Assembly (NCBI GenBank): GCA_903844215.1
Contig: CAIMSP010000161.1
Location: 1 to 53,746, forward strand
Source: an uncultured beta proteobacterium
GTDB taxonomy: Bacteria; Pseudomonadota; Gammaproteobacteria; Burkholderiales; Burkholderiaceae_C
Direction of reading: 5' to 3'
Length of the DNA stretch: 53,746 nucleotides
The notes beneath the pieces are model-generated. The model saw only the letters and a program-made list of their open reading frames with translations. It was not told where the DNA came from and ran no database searches. Below are positions 41,020 through 49,253 of the stretch, in pieces (the first letter of the stretch is position 1; each line of letters starts with the position of its first letter). The position numbers and the translations under genes were made by a program.

Positions 41020-41838
41020 TCAGCGCAAAGTGACGACCGGCGCATCCGCCAGCCCGGCACGGATCATCCAGGTAAAGACCGAATCCACCGTCACGGTTTC
41101 GATGCGGTCGCTAAAGCGCTTCTCGTTGGGATGATCATCGAAGGCCACATTCGCCGCGGAGACGCGCGCACCCAGCCGGGTCAGCGCACCGATGTTGAGC
41201 ACGCCGGGCTGGTAGCCCTGCTCGCGCAGCCAGGACTGGGCCTGCGGTCGGCCCCAGCGGTCGTCGGCGCTGGGCGTCATGGCCAGCGCCAAGGTCTCGA
41301 TCGCCCACTGATTCGATTGCTGGTATTTGAGCCCCCAGACGTAGCTCACCATGCTGTAGGCTTTGTGCTGCAGTTGCACCGCGCGCTGCTCGTTGGCCAG
41401 CAGCGCCAGCAATTGCTCCTGCACCTGCGCCTTGGGCACGACCCAGGCCGCTTCGTACTGCCACAGGTCATCCAGAAAGAACTCGCCCAGCCCCTGTCGG
41501 TAGATGGCCGCCTCGGCCGTGCCGCACTGATTGAGTTTTTGCAGCACGCGCCACACGTGGCCGCCCTGCCCGTCGTCTTGCCGGTAGGCCCAGCCGAAAT
41601 GCGAGTAGCGCAGCCCGTACTTGCTCAGGTCCTGGCCGGCACGCGCCAGCATCACCACCTTGGCGCCACTGGCGTCAAGCGCGTTCAGCGTGCGCGTTGC
41701 CAGGCCCAGCGCGCTGGCGATGGTTTGCGGTTTCAGCGCCTGGGGTTCGGCACAGGCGCGACCGGCATGCGCCGCTGGCGTGCCAAGCCACAGCGCAGCC
41801 GTCAAAGCCGCCACACCGCCCCACGCGCCGGGTCTCAT
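41020..41838 (-). CDS. DUF2145 exported protein
   Basis: The 272-residue protein has a signal peptide (about residues 1-25, AHA/G) and a body matching DUF2145: a Cys-containing start (RACAEPQ), ALDASGAKVVMLARAGQDLSKYGLRYSH, LNQCGTAEAAIYRQGL and NQWAIETLALAM. Function is unknown and no catalytic motif is obvious, although the conserved Gln/Asn/His pattern could fit a papain-like fold (guess). It overlaps the upstream small exported protein gene by four bases. Confidence 0.82.
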   Translation of the reverse strand: MRPGAWGGVAALTAALWLGTPAAHAGRACAEPQALKPQTIASALGLATRTLNALDASGAKVVMLARAGQDLSKYGLRYSHFGWAYRQDDGQGGHVWRVLQKLNQCGTAEAAIYRQGLGEFFLDDLWQYEAAWVVPKAQVQEQLLALLANEQRAVQLQHKAYSMVSYVWGLKYQQSNQWAIETLALAMTPSADDRWGRPQAQSWLREQGYQPGVLNIGALTRLGARVSAANVAFDDHPNEKRFSDRIETVTVDSVFTWMIRAGLADAPVVTLR

Positions 41839-42293
41839 GGCGTGACGCGCTCGTTGTGCATCAGGGCGCGGCCGATTTCATTCGGGATAAAGGCGATCAC
41901 CTTGCCCGCCACCGACAGCACCACGCCAGCGCTGATCAGCCCCACCGTCACCGTCGTGCCCACCGCCGTTGCCACATCCGAAGCCACTTTGCCCGCGACC
42001 TCGATGCTGACGCGCGCGCCATCGGACACCCGCTCCAGCACATACACCGTGCCGCGCCCCGAGAGCTCGACGCTCTTGATCACCAGCACCGCACCCGCCG
42101 TTGAAAAGGCCACAGGCACGGCCACCACCGCCTGTGCCACGGCACTCGTGCCCACCACCACCGAGGCCAAGGGCATCGCCGACAGCGCGCTCAGCGTGGA
42201 TGCGCCGCCCGCAGCCTGCGCGCTCACATGGGAGCCGGCCCCGAACATCAACACGGCCGCCAACGTGGTCAAAGCAATCGATCGAACTCTCAT
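41835..42293 (-). CDS. Small exported Ala/Val/Gly-rich protein of unknown function
   Basis: The 152-residue protein begins with a clear signal peptide (MRVRSIALTTLAAVLMFGAG, cleavage after VSA/Q near residue 25). The mature part is rich in Ala, Val, Gly and Ser with two long hydrophobic stretches (about 43-75 and 108-130) that could lie in a membrane. GGAGG eight bases upstream marks the ATG at 42293. Its stop overlaps the DUF2145 start, so the two are co-translated. I do not recognise a family. It is divergent from the secretion transporter gene. Confidence 0.78.
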   Translation of the reverse strand: MRVRSIALTTLAAVLMFGAGSHVSAQAAGGASTLSALSAMPLASVVVGTSAVAQAVVAVPVAFSTAGAVLVIKSVELSGRGTVYVLERVSDGARVSIEVAGKVASDVATAVGTTVTVGLISAGVVLSVAGKVIAFIPNEIGRALMHNERVTP

Positions 42294-42410
42294 TTGGATA
42301 CCTCCAAAAGTGACGAAATGGTCACGGCGCAGATCATAGCTTTGTCCTCCCGGGTCGGGGACAGGGTGCGTCCGCGTCGTGAGACGAGGTGATTCAAGGG
42401 TTTCACTTAA

Positions 42411-42439
42411 TTGAAAGTCATCAATATTGAGCATTAATT
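42411..42439 (+). promoter_or_regulatory. Candidate promoter of the type I secretion transporter gene
   Basis: TTGAAA (42411-42416) and TTAATT (42434-42439) are 17 bases apart in a locally AT-rich patch that stands out from the GC-rich genome. It would start transcription near 42446, just before the GTG at 42466. That argues against the earlier TTG start at 42427, which falls inside the spacer. Confidence 0.5.
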
Positions 42440-42465
42440 CACAAAATTCATGGCAAACTATTTAT

Positions 42466-44697
42466 GTGATCACAACGAACTCATCCCCACCGGGGACCAC
42501 TGCTGGGGATGAAATCAGCGCGCGGGATTTGGCCTGGGCGTTGGGCTCGGCCTGTGCCTTGCACGGCAAGCCCTTTGACGCGGGTTTGCTGCTCAAACAA
42601 TTCGCGCCACCTTACGACCGCAGCACCCTGATCGCCGCCGCCAGGGCGCTGGGCTTTCAGGCCCGGCTGGCCGATTTACCAGTGAGCGAACTGGGCCGCG
42701 CCCGCGCACCGGCGTTCATGCTGCTCAAGGCGGTGCAGACAGACCAGGACGCGGGCCCGCACCTGGCGCTGGGCCTGCTGATCAGCACCACCGCGCAAGA
42801 CCTCACCTGGATCGCGGCCGGCAGCAACCAGCCCAGCACCGAAGCGCTCGACACTTTTGGCGCCCGCTACCTCGGCCAAACGCTGCTGCTGCAAGCCCAG
42901 CCCGAGGCCGTGAGCGACCCCGATGCGCCCTCAGCGTCGGCACCCGGCAGCCAAGCGCCAGGCCACTTCGGCTTTGCCTGGTTTGTGCCCGAGTTGCTCA
43001 AGCACAAGGCCGTCTGGCGCGACGTGCTCTGGGCCAGCCTGGTGCTGCAACTGCTGGCGCTGGGCTTGCCGCTGTTCACCCAGGCCATCATCGACAAGGT
43101 GGTGGTGCACCGCACCGACAGCACCTTGATCGCCGTGGCCGTCGGCATGGGCATCTTCATGCTGGCCAGCGCCACCCTCACCTGGGTGCGCCAATACCTG
43201 GTGCTGCACACCGGGAACCGCGTGGACGCGGTGCTCGCCGCCACCGTGTTCGAGCACCTGTTCAGGCTGCCGCCGCGCTACTTTCAACACCGCCCCACAG
43301 GGGTCGTGGCGGCACGCCTGCACGGCGTGGAAACGATACGCGAGTTCGTCAGCTCGGCGGCGGTCACGCTGATCCTGGACGTCCCCTTCCTGCTGGTGGC
43401 CGTGGCCATCATGTTCTATTACTCGGTCATGCTCACCTGCATGGCGCTGGCCGTGCTGGCCCTCATCACGCTGCTGTCGGCGCTGGTGGCGCCGGTGTTT
43501 CAGACGCGGCTGAACGAACAGTTCCTGCTGGGCGCGCGCAACCAGGCCTTCCTCACCGAATACATCGCCGGCTTTGAAACCGTCAAGAGCCTGCAGTTCG
43601 AACCCCAGCTCCAGGCCAAGTACTCGGGCTACCTGGCCAGCTACCTGCACTCGGGTTTCAGGACCAAGCAGATCGGCAACACCTACAACGTCATCGCCTC
43701 CACGCTGGAGCAGGCCATGACGCTGTCGATCCTGCTGGTGGGTGCCTGGATCGTGATGCACCCGGCCACCGACAGCACCGGCGCGGCCAGCGTCTTCACC
43801 ATCGGCATGCTGGTGGCGTTTCAGATGTTTGCCGGCAAGCTGAGCCAGCCGCTGATGCGCATGGTCGGCCTGTGGCAGCAGTTCCAGCAGGCCAGCCTGG
43901 CGGTGGAGCGACTGGGCGACGTGATGAACGCACCGGCCGAACCCTACAGCATCGCCCCGAGCCGACGCAGCGCGGGCGCGGGCCACATCGAGGTCGAGCG
44001 CCTGGCGTTTCGCTACGCCGACGACCTGCCCTATCTGTACCAGGACTTATCCATCAGCATCGCACCGGGCAAGACCATCGCGTTGATGGGCCCCAGCGGC
44101 TCGGGCAAGAGCACGCTGGCCAAACTGCTGCTGGGCTTTTATGTGCCCACGCAAGGCCAAATCAAACTCGACGGCATCGACATCCGCCATCTGAGCGCGA
44201 ACGAGTTGCGCGCCACCTTCGGCGTGGTGCCGCAAGAGACCATGCTGTTCAGCGGCACCATCTACGACAACTTGCTGATGGCGAATCCGCACGCCAGTTT
44301 CGAGCAGATCACGCAGGCCTGCCAGATGGCCGAAATCCACGCCACCATCGAAGCCCTGCCGCAGGGCTATCAAACGCCCATCGGCGAGCGCGGCGCGGGG
44401 ATCTCGGGCGGACAAAAGCAGCGCCTGGCGATCGCCCGCGCCTTGCTCAAGCGGCCCAAGGTGCTGATCTTTGACGAAGCCACGAGCGCGCTCGACGCTG
44501 AGACCGCCGAGCACTTTGCCAAGACCATCAACGCGCTCAAGGGCAAGGTGACGATGCTGTTCATCACCCACGCGCTGCCCAAGTCGCTGCGCGTGGACGA
44601 GGTGGTGCATTTGAGCCCCAGCGGCGCGCGGCAGTTGCACATGGTGCCGCCCGAGGCGAAGACGCCAACACCCGCGACGACAGAACACGGAACTTGA
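42466..44697 (+). CDS. Type I secretion ABC transporter (permease-ATPase, HlyB/LapB-like)
   Basis: The protein is about 743 residues from a GTG at 42466; the start is uncertain. An N-terminal C39-like domain (about 15-130) lacks the catalytic Cys of bacteriocin-processing peptidases and is therefore a non-cleaving substrate-binding domain as in HlyB. Then come about six membrane segments (about 180-460) and the ATPase: Walker A GPSGSGKST (about 542), SGGQKQR (about 647), Walker B VLIFDEATSALD (about 666). It would pump an unfolded protein with a C-terminal signal. The adaptor (HlyD) and outer-membrane (TolC) partners are not in the window. Confidence 0.92.
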   Translation: MITTNSSPPGTTAGDEISARDLAWALGSACALHGKPFDAGLLLKQFAPPYDRSTLIAAARALGFQARLADLPVSELGRARAPAFMLLKAVQTDQDAGPHLALGLLISTTAQDLTWIAAGSNQPSTEALDTFGARYLGQTLLLQAQPEAVSDPDAPSASAPGSQAPGHFGFAWFVPELLKHKAVWRDVLWASLVLQLLALGLPLFTQAIIDKVVVHRTDSTLIAVAVGMGIFMLASATLTWVRQYLVLHTGNRVDAVLAATVFEHLFRLPPRYFQHRPTGVVAARLHGVETIREFVSSAAVTLILDVPFLLVAVAIMFYYSVMLTCMALAVLALITLLSALVAPVFQTRLNEQFLLGARNQAFLTEYIAGFETVKSLQFEPQLQAKYSGYLASYLHSGFRTKQIGNTYNVIASTLEQAMTLSILLVGAWIVMHPATDSTGAASVFTIGMLVAFQMFAGKLSQPLMRMVGLWQQFQQASLAVERLGDVMNAPAEPYSIAPSRRSAGAGHIEVERLAFRYADDLPYLYQDLSISIAPGKTIALMGPSGSGKSTLAKLLLGFYVPTQGQIKLDGIDIRHLSANELRATFGVVPQETMLFSGTIYDNLLMANPHASFEQITQACQMAEIHATIEALPQGYQTPIGERGAGISGGQKQRLAIARALLKRPKVLIFDEATSALDAETAEHFAKTINALKGKVTMLFITHALPKSLRVDEVVHLSPSGARQLHMVPPEAKTPTPATTEHGT

Positions 44698-44700
44698 ACC

Positions 44701-45174
44701 ATGCCTATTCGCTTTGCCACATTGCAAGACGTGCCCGCCCTGGTGGAACTGGGGCGACAAATGCACGCCATCACGCGCTTTCGCGCACTACGCTTTGACG
44801 GCGAGCAAGTGCGCCACGCGCTGGAGGCAGCCCTCACCAAGGGGCAGGACCGCTACGTCCTATTGGTGGCAGCCAACGCCCAGGGCGCCGTCGTGGGCGG
44901 GCTGCTTGCGGTGCTGGAGCGCCACCTGTTCAGCCAGCAACTCACCGCCAGCATCATGCATTACGACGTGCTGCCGCAGCACCGCATGGGCGGCTACGGG
45001 CTGCGCCTGCTCAAGGCCTTTGAGCAGTGGTGCAAGAACCGCGCCGTGGTGGAAATCAACTTCGGCATCAACAGCGGTGTGGAGACGGATCGCGTCGGCC
45101 GCTTTGCGCGCAAGCTGGGCTATCAGAAGACGGGTGAGAACTATGTGCGCAGCATCGGGACCGATCCGCCGTAG
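44701..45174 (+). CDS. GNAT-family acetyltransferase
   Basis: The 157-residue protein has the GNAT fold: an N-terminal RFATLQDVPALVELG, a central strand ASIMHYDVLPQHRMGGYG with the acetyl-CoA-binding loop, and a C-terminal RKLGYQKTGENYVR. It starts three bases after the secretion transporter stop and is surely co-transcribed with it. GNAT proteins next to type I exporters may modify the exported protein, but nothing in the sequence proves this; it is not HlyC-like. Confidence 0.85.
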   Translation: MPIRFATLQDVPALVELGRQMHAITRFRALRFDGEQVRHALEAALTKGQDRYVLLVAANAQGAVVGGLLAVLERHLFSQQLTASIMHYDVLPQHRMGGYGLRLLKAFEQWCKNRAVVEINFGINSGVETDRVGRFARKLGYQKTGENYVRSIGTDPP

Positions 45175-45240
45175 TCGAGTCCGCACGAACAGCCATTCAG
45201 TTTCATTGTCATCCGAATCCATTTTTACCAAGGAAATCCC

Positions 45241-45588
45241 ATGTACAACTTGTCCAAGCTTCACGCCGCAACCCGGCGCACCCTCCTCGGCCTGAGCCTG
45301 CTGGGCGCGCTCGCGCTGGGCGGCTGCGCCACCGCCAGTGGCCCAAGCTTCAGTCGAGTCGAGGCCCCGCAACCGGGCAAGGCGCAACTTTATCTGTACC
45401 GCAAGTCGGCGCTATACGCCATGGCCGGCAAGTACCAGGTTGTGGCCGTGCCCTCTGGGCAGTCGCTGGGCGAGTTGTCCAACGCCACCTACCTCGTGCT
45501 CCCACTGGACGCAGGGAAGCACTCAATAGGCGTGATGGAGGGTTACTTTGGGCCGAAGACCTTTGATATTCAGGCTGAAGCTGGCAAA
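45241..45588 (+). pseudogene. DUF2846-like lipoprotein gene, 5' part, split by the transposon
   Basis: The first 116 codons encode a lipoprotein signal (SLLGALALGGCATAS, lipobox LGGC, Cys about 30) and a domain with KAQLYLYRKSALYAMAGKYQ, typical of DUF2846. The frame continues four codons into the element and stops at 45601-45603. Joining codon 116 (Lys) to the sequence from 50743, that is removing the element and one GCAAA copy, restores an open frame giving a 157-residue protein. AAGGAAA upstream marks the start. The truncated product would lack the last 41 residues and is probably non-functional. Confidence 0.88.
45584..45588. repeat. Target-site duplication, left copy
   Basis: GCAAA directly before the TGT end of the element; identical to the copy at 50738-50742. 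A 5-bp duplication is the hallmark of Tn7-like and Tn5053-like transposition. Confidence 0.93.
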
Positions 45589-45605
45589 TGTCAATCGAAG
45601 TAAAG
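45589..45605 (+). repeat. Left terminal inverted repeat
   Basis: TGTCAATCGAAGTAAAG; differs from the right end by one base (T/A at position 7). It begins with the TGT found in Tn7-type ends and overlaps the first transposase site (45597-45612). Confidence 0.93.
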
Positions 45606-45737
45606 ATGCAACCCCTGTAGGTTTGCCTTCCCCGAGGAGAAAGGCTGTTCCGCAACGGGTCGCGTTTGCGGAATTACTTCAACATCGATTGCATTAAAGT
45701 TGCAACTATAGAGGAATTTGAAGTAAAGTCGCGACTT
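45597..45737 (+). repeat. Three transposase-binding-site repeats, left end
   Basis: The repeats are GAAGTAAAGATGCAAC (45597-45612), GCATTAAAGTTGCAACT (45691-45707) and GAAGTAAAGTCGCGACTT (45720-45737). They share a core close to GAAGTAAAGTCGCAACT with the right-end repeats. The last one ends two bases before the tnsA start codon, so transposase bound there would block tnsA expression. The assignment as TnsB sites is inference from position and number. Confidence 0.8.
45648..45673. repeat. Inverted repeat in the transposon left end
   Basis: TTCCGCAA (45648-45655) and TTGCGGAA (45666-45673) are perfect 8-bp arms around a 10-base loop, between the first and second transposase sites. It could be an operator or an RNA hairpin that stops read-through from the host gene. 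No U tract follows. Confidence 0.55.
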
Positions 45738-45739
45738 CT

Positions 45740-46384
45740 GTGCACATCACTCATGCCGTGTTTGAACCTGTTGCGCTCCCCCTGCACCGTTTGCCCAAGC
45801 AAACGCTCCACCATGTCTGGGCGCCTAAACTCAGGCGCCCAGTCCTGTTGACCAGCCAGGGACAGCTCCACCTGTGGGTGATGCTGGAGGCCAATCCGTC
45901 AGTGACTCGATATTGCGAGCGACCCTCCTGGCCAGCTGAGTGCGGTCCACGCCCTGCACTGGATTTTTGGGTGCTGCGCGACCAGCCGGTATGGCTCGTT
46001 TCAGATGATTCGGCGTCTGCATTGCCAGACCGTGATCCCTGCCAACAGCAGGAAATCGCCGTGCAGTGCGTCACCGCCAAGGATCTCGATTGCCACCGCG
46101 TTTGGATCCAGAATTGGCTGTCCCTTATGCCGTACCTGAGCGCCACCAGTTCGCTCAATCTGGATCATCTTGGAAAACAGGTTCTGGAGTTCTTTACCCG
46201 AGAGTCCAGTTTCGATGAAGCTCAGCGGCACTTCGCTCGCGACGATGGCGTACTTGTGCGAACCGCTGTGATCGCCCAGTTGCACGCTGGGCGACTTTTC
46301 AGCCGCGACCTACTCACCAGGCCCTGGGATCTTGATACGCGATTCTTGCGTCTTTCGTCAGTGGGGAGCCATGCGCCGCAATGA
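45740..46384 (+). CDS. TnsA-like transposon protein, nuclease residues apparently missing
   Basis: The 214-residue protein starts at a GTG right after the left-end repeats. The segment WVMLEANPSVTRYCERP (about 46-62) followed by ALDFWV (Asp75) is the pattern of the TnsA N-terminal nuclease domain, and the C-terminal half (AVIAQLHAGRLFSRDLL) resembles TnsA C-terminal helices. In Tn7 TnsA the active site uses Glu63, Asp114 and Lys132 with Gln130. Here the Glu position appears to be Gln42 and the strand after Asp75 reads VWLVSDD without the Lys. It may be a structural, non-cutting subunit. Its stop overlaps tnsB. Confidence 0.72.
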   Translation: MHITHAVFEPVALPLHRLPKQTLHHVWAPKLRRPVLLTSQGQLHLWVMLEANPSVTRYCERPSWPAECGPRPALDFWVLRDQPVWLVSDDSASALPDRDPCQQQEIAVQCVTAKDLDCHRVWIQNWLSLMPYLSATSSLNLDHLGKQVLEFFTRESSFDEAQRHFARDDGVLVRTAVIAQLHAGRLFSRDLLTRPWDLDTRFLRLSSVGSHAPQ

Positions 46385-48248
46385 GATCCCTGAATCGTTG
46401 CTCGACCCCGCGATGTGGCCGGGTGTTGATCCTAGTGCCCTAGACACTCAGCGTCGAGCGACCTACCAGTTGCGTGAAAACGCGGTCCATGCCTACTTGC
46501 GTGGAGCACCTTTGGCGCAGATAGAGCGCGATTTCGGGGTGAATCGCGGCACGTTACAGCGACTGATCGAACGGTGTCTGACGCCACACGCCGACGGCCG
46601 CATCCAGGGACTGCGCGCACTCATACCGCACACGCGTGCCAAGGGTTATCGGCGCATCGCGCCGGCGCTGCGCAGAGCCGAGCCTGGCGGTCTAACGGGT
46701 GCGATGGGGCAGCTATTTGATCGAATCCCACAGCTCCTGCGAATTGTTGAGCGCGAGATCAGCTCAGACGTGCTTGGTCTGTCCGAGAATGGACGCATCT
46801 TTGGTCTGCGCGACCTGCAGTTCAAACTACTCGCCGCTTGCCGCGAGGCCGGGCTGACGACTGTCGATTACCCGTTTAACCAGAATGAGATGGGCTACCG
46901 GTCATTGGCGGTCTGGATGCGCAAGCGGCTGGAGATGAGATTGCCGATTCGCCCGACATCCGGAAGCGATGATTCCTGGATTGCCTCCGGTCGGCCGTTT
47001 TCAGTGGCAGAACTTGACGGCCACAAGCTCGATCTGCGCGTGCGCGTCCGATATACCGACGCCTCTGGCGTGAGCATTGACATGGAGAGCGAGCGCTTGT
47101 TCGTGATCACGCTGATTGACGTGTGCACGCGCGTTGTCATCGGATGGCATTTGGTTCCGGCACCCCAGTACGACCACCATGATGTACTGGCCACTTTGCA
47201 GGATGCACTAACTCCGAGACACAGGCGCCAGGAGTTCTTGATCCCCGGCATGCACTATTTTCCCGGTGCTGGCTTTGTCGCTGACGTGCTGCCCGAACTG
47301 GCTTACGCGTGCTGGGACGTCCTCAAGCTGGACAATGCAGCCTCCCATTTGACTGAAGACGCGTTCGAACCAATCTGCCGATTCATCGGATGTCGCATAA
47401 AGGCTGGACCAGTTGGCGAGCCCACGGGGCGCCCCTTTATTGAGCGTTTTTTTGGCACGCTTACAGACCGGATGTCCAGGAAGGTTCACGGCACAACCGG
47501 GCGTAGCCCAAAGGACCCGGTCGCTGAAAAAGGTCGGGCCGTGGCAGTTCCACTGCTCATCACGCTGCCTGAACTGGAAGAATTGTTGGACGTGTGCATC
47601 GGAAACTACCACGCAAGTGCCCACGATGGCCTGAACGGGCGTACACCGCTGGAGGCGTTGCAATCGGCCGTCGAGCAGCAACGCCGCCCCGTGCGGACAC
47701 TGGCCGAACATCTGCGCTCGCGTCTACATCAATTGCAGTCCGTACACCTGTCAACCGTGCGTGGGAATGTGGCCCGCGGTGTACCGCCCTACATCAGCCT
47801 ATATGGCGCTCGCTACAGCAACGAAGTTCTGCAACGCACGCAAGGCCTGGTTGGCAAAAAAATCCGCGTGTACATCCATCCTGGGGACATGCGCGAGGCT
47901 TGGGCCTATCTGACCAACGGTGCCGATCTGGGCCGCTTGGCGGTGCTGGAGGGCTGGCGTTACAGTCGACACACGCTGCGCCTGCGTAAATACATTTTGC
48001 GCGAGCGCCGAGTTGGCAAACTCAAGTTTGCAGGCGAGCAAGACCCGGTGCAGATACTTGCCCAGGCACAACGACGCAGGGGTCGACGTGGTCTCAAGCA
48101 GGGTACTGTTGCGCTGCAACTTGGCCAGGTCGACGCACTGGTGTCGGCGCGCGGGCAAATGGATGTTCACCGTTCCGCCCAGACACCGCCCGTAACATCA
48201 ACTGTCACCCCCGTCGACCTGGGCGATCTCAAAATGCAGAACCGCTAA
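46371..48248 (+). CDS. TnsB/TniA-like DDE transposase
   Basis: The product is about 625 residues from the ATG at 46371. An N-terminal helix-turn-helix region (about 40-75, DFGVNRGTLQRL) and a second DNA-binding region precede the retroviral-integrase-like core. The acidic triad is Asp216 (AELDGHKLD), Asp321 (LKLDNAASH) and Glu358 (RPFIERFFGTL), with 36 residues between the last two, typical of the family. A C-terminal beta-barrel and a basic tail follow; the tail should contact TnsC. It joins the 3' ends of the element to the target. It overlaps tnsA by 14 bases. Confidence 0.93.
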   Translation: MRRNEIPESLLDPAMWPGVDPSALDTQRRATYQLRENAVHAYLRGAPLAQIERDFGVNRGTLQRLIERCLTPHADGRIQGLRALIPHTRAKGYRRIAPALRRAEPGGLTGAMGQLFDRIPQLLRIVEREISSDVLGLSENGRIFGLRDLQFKLLAACREAGLTTVDYPFNQNEMGYRSLAVWMRKRLEMRLPIRPTSGSDDSWIASGRPFSVAELDGHKLDLRVRVRYTDASGVSIDMESERLFVITLIDVCTRVVIGWHLVPAPQYDHHDVLATLQDALTPRHRRQEFLIPGMHYFPGAGFVADVLPELAYACWDVLKLDNAASHLTEDAFEPICRFIGCRIKAGPVGEPTGRPFIERFFGTLTDRMSRKVHGTTGRSPKDPVAEKGRAVAVPLLITLPELEELLDVCIGNYHASAHDGLNGRTPLEALQSAVEQQRRPVRTLAEHLRSRLHQLQSVHLSTVRGNVARGVPPYISLYGARYSNEVLQRTQGLVGKKIRVYIHPGDMREAWAYLTNGADLGRLAVLEGWRYSRHTLRLRKYILRERRVGKLKFAGEQDPVQILAQAQRRRGRRGLKQGTVALQLGQVDALVSARGQMDVHRSAQTPPVTSTVTPVDLGDLKMQNR

Positions 48249-48260
48249 GGGAATGCCGCC

Positions 48261-49247
48261 ATGTCCATGGAAATTCAACGTCCAACGCCACTGGACGAAC
48301 ACCCCCTGCGACGGCGGACCTACCGCGTACCGACACCCTCTATTGCGGCGTTTCGGGCACTGATTGACGATTGTTTGTTCCTGTACATCAGCGGCGCCTT
48401 GATCCATGGCCGACCGCGCATGGGGAAAAGCTACGCCATCGAGTTTGTGCGCCGAGACCTTGAGCAACGCTTTCCCAAGCTGTCCGTCTACAAAATGCGC
48501 TGCACCCGCTCGCAGGCACCTTCAGAGAACAGCTTCTTTGCCACCTTGCTGAACGCGGTCAAACATCCTGCTCAGTCCAGCGCGTCTAAGCCAGCGCTGC
48601 GCGGCCGTTTGGTTCACAAACTGCGTCAAGTCGCCGACCAGCGCGGCGATGACCGTGTCGTCCTGTTCATCGACGAAGCCCAGAACCTGCGCGAAATCGA
48701 GTATGAGTGGCTGCGCGACGTGCATGACGAGCTGGAGAACCATGAACTGCGATTGTTCACTTTTCTGGTCGGTCAAACCCAGCTGCTCGCGCAGAAGTCC
48801 GTTCTGCAGGCTCAGGATAAAGACCAGATTGTTGCGCGCTTCATGGTCGAGGAGCTGGCATTCAAGGGAATTGCCACCGGCGGCGAGTGTGCGGCCGTGA
48901 TGGCGGCCTACGATCAGGGTGAGTACCCGGCCGAGTCGGGCTGGAACTACACGCGGTTCCATGTTCCCCAAGCTTACAGCACTGGACTTCGGCTGGGCGA
49001 GTCTGGCGCGCGGCTATGGAAGGCATTTGAGGATGCCCACATCACGGCCAGGCTTGAAGGGCCAGTGGAAATCCCGATGAAATATTTCACGTCGGCCATC
49101 GAGGCGGCACTTCTTATCAGCGCCGAATGTGACTCTCCTACGCTCACGTTCGATGCGGGGTTTTGGGCGCAGATGGTGGAGCGCAGCCGCTACGTAATGG
49201 CCCGCAAGGCCACGCGCTCTATGGTCATGTCCATCACCAATCACTGA
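48261..49247 (+). CDS. TnsC/TniB-like AAA+ ATPase, transposition regulator
   Basis: The 328-residue protein has Walker A HGRPRMGKS (about residues 49-57) and Walker B VVLFIDEAQNL (Asp138, Glu139), with a sensor-like LVGQTQL after it. Such ATPases polymerise on target DNA and link target choice (TniQ) to the transposase. Its length is nearer to TniB/compact TnsC than to Tn7 TnsC (555). The ATG at 48261 is 12 bases after tnsB; a second ATG lies two codons on. Confidence 0.92.
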   Translation: MSMEIQRPTPLDEHPLRRRTYRVPTPSIAAFRALIDDCLFLYISGALIHGRPRMGKSYAIEFVRRDLEQRFPKLSVYKMRCTRSQAPSENSFFATLLNAVKHPAQSSASKPALRGRLVHKLRQVADQRGDDRVVLFIDEAQNLREIEYEWLRDVHDELENHELRLFTFLVGQTQLLAQKSVLQAQDKDQIVARFMVEELAFKGIATGGECAAVMAAYDQGEYPAESGWNYTRFHVPQAYSTGLRLGESGARLWKAFEDAHITARLEGPVEIPMKYFTSAIEAALLISAECDSPTLTFDAGFWAQMVERSRYVMARKATRSMVMSITNH

Positions 49248-49253
49248 ACTTTC

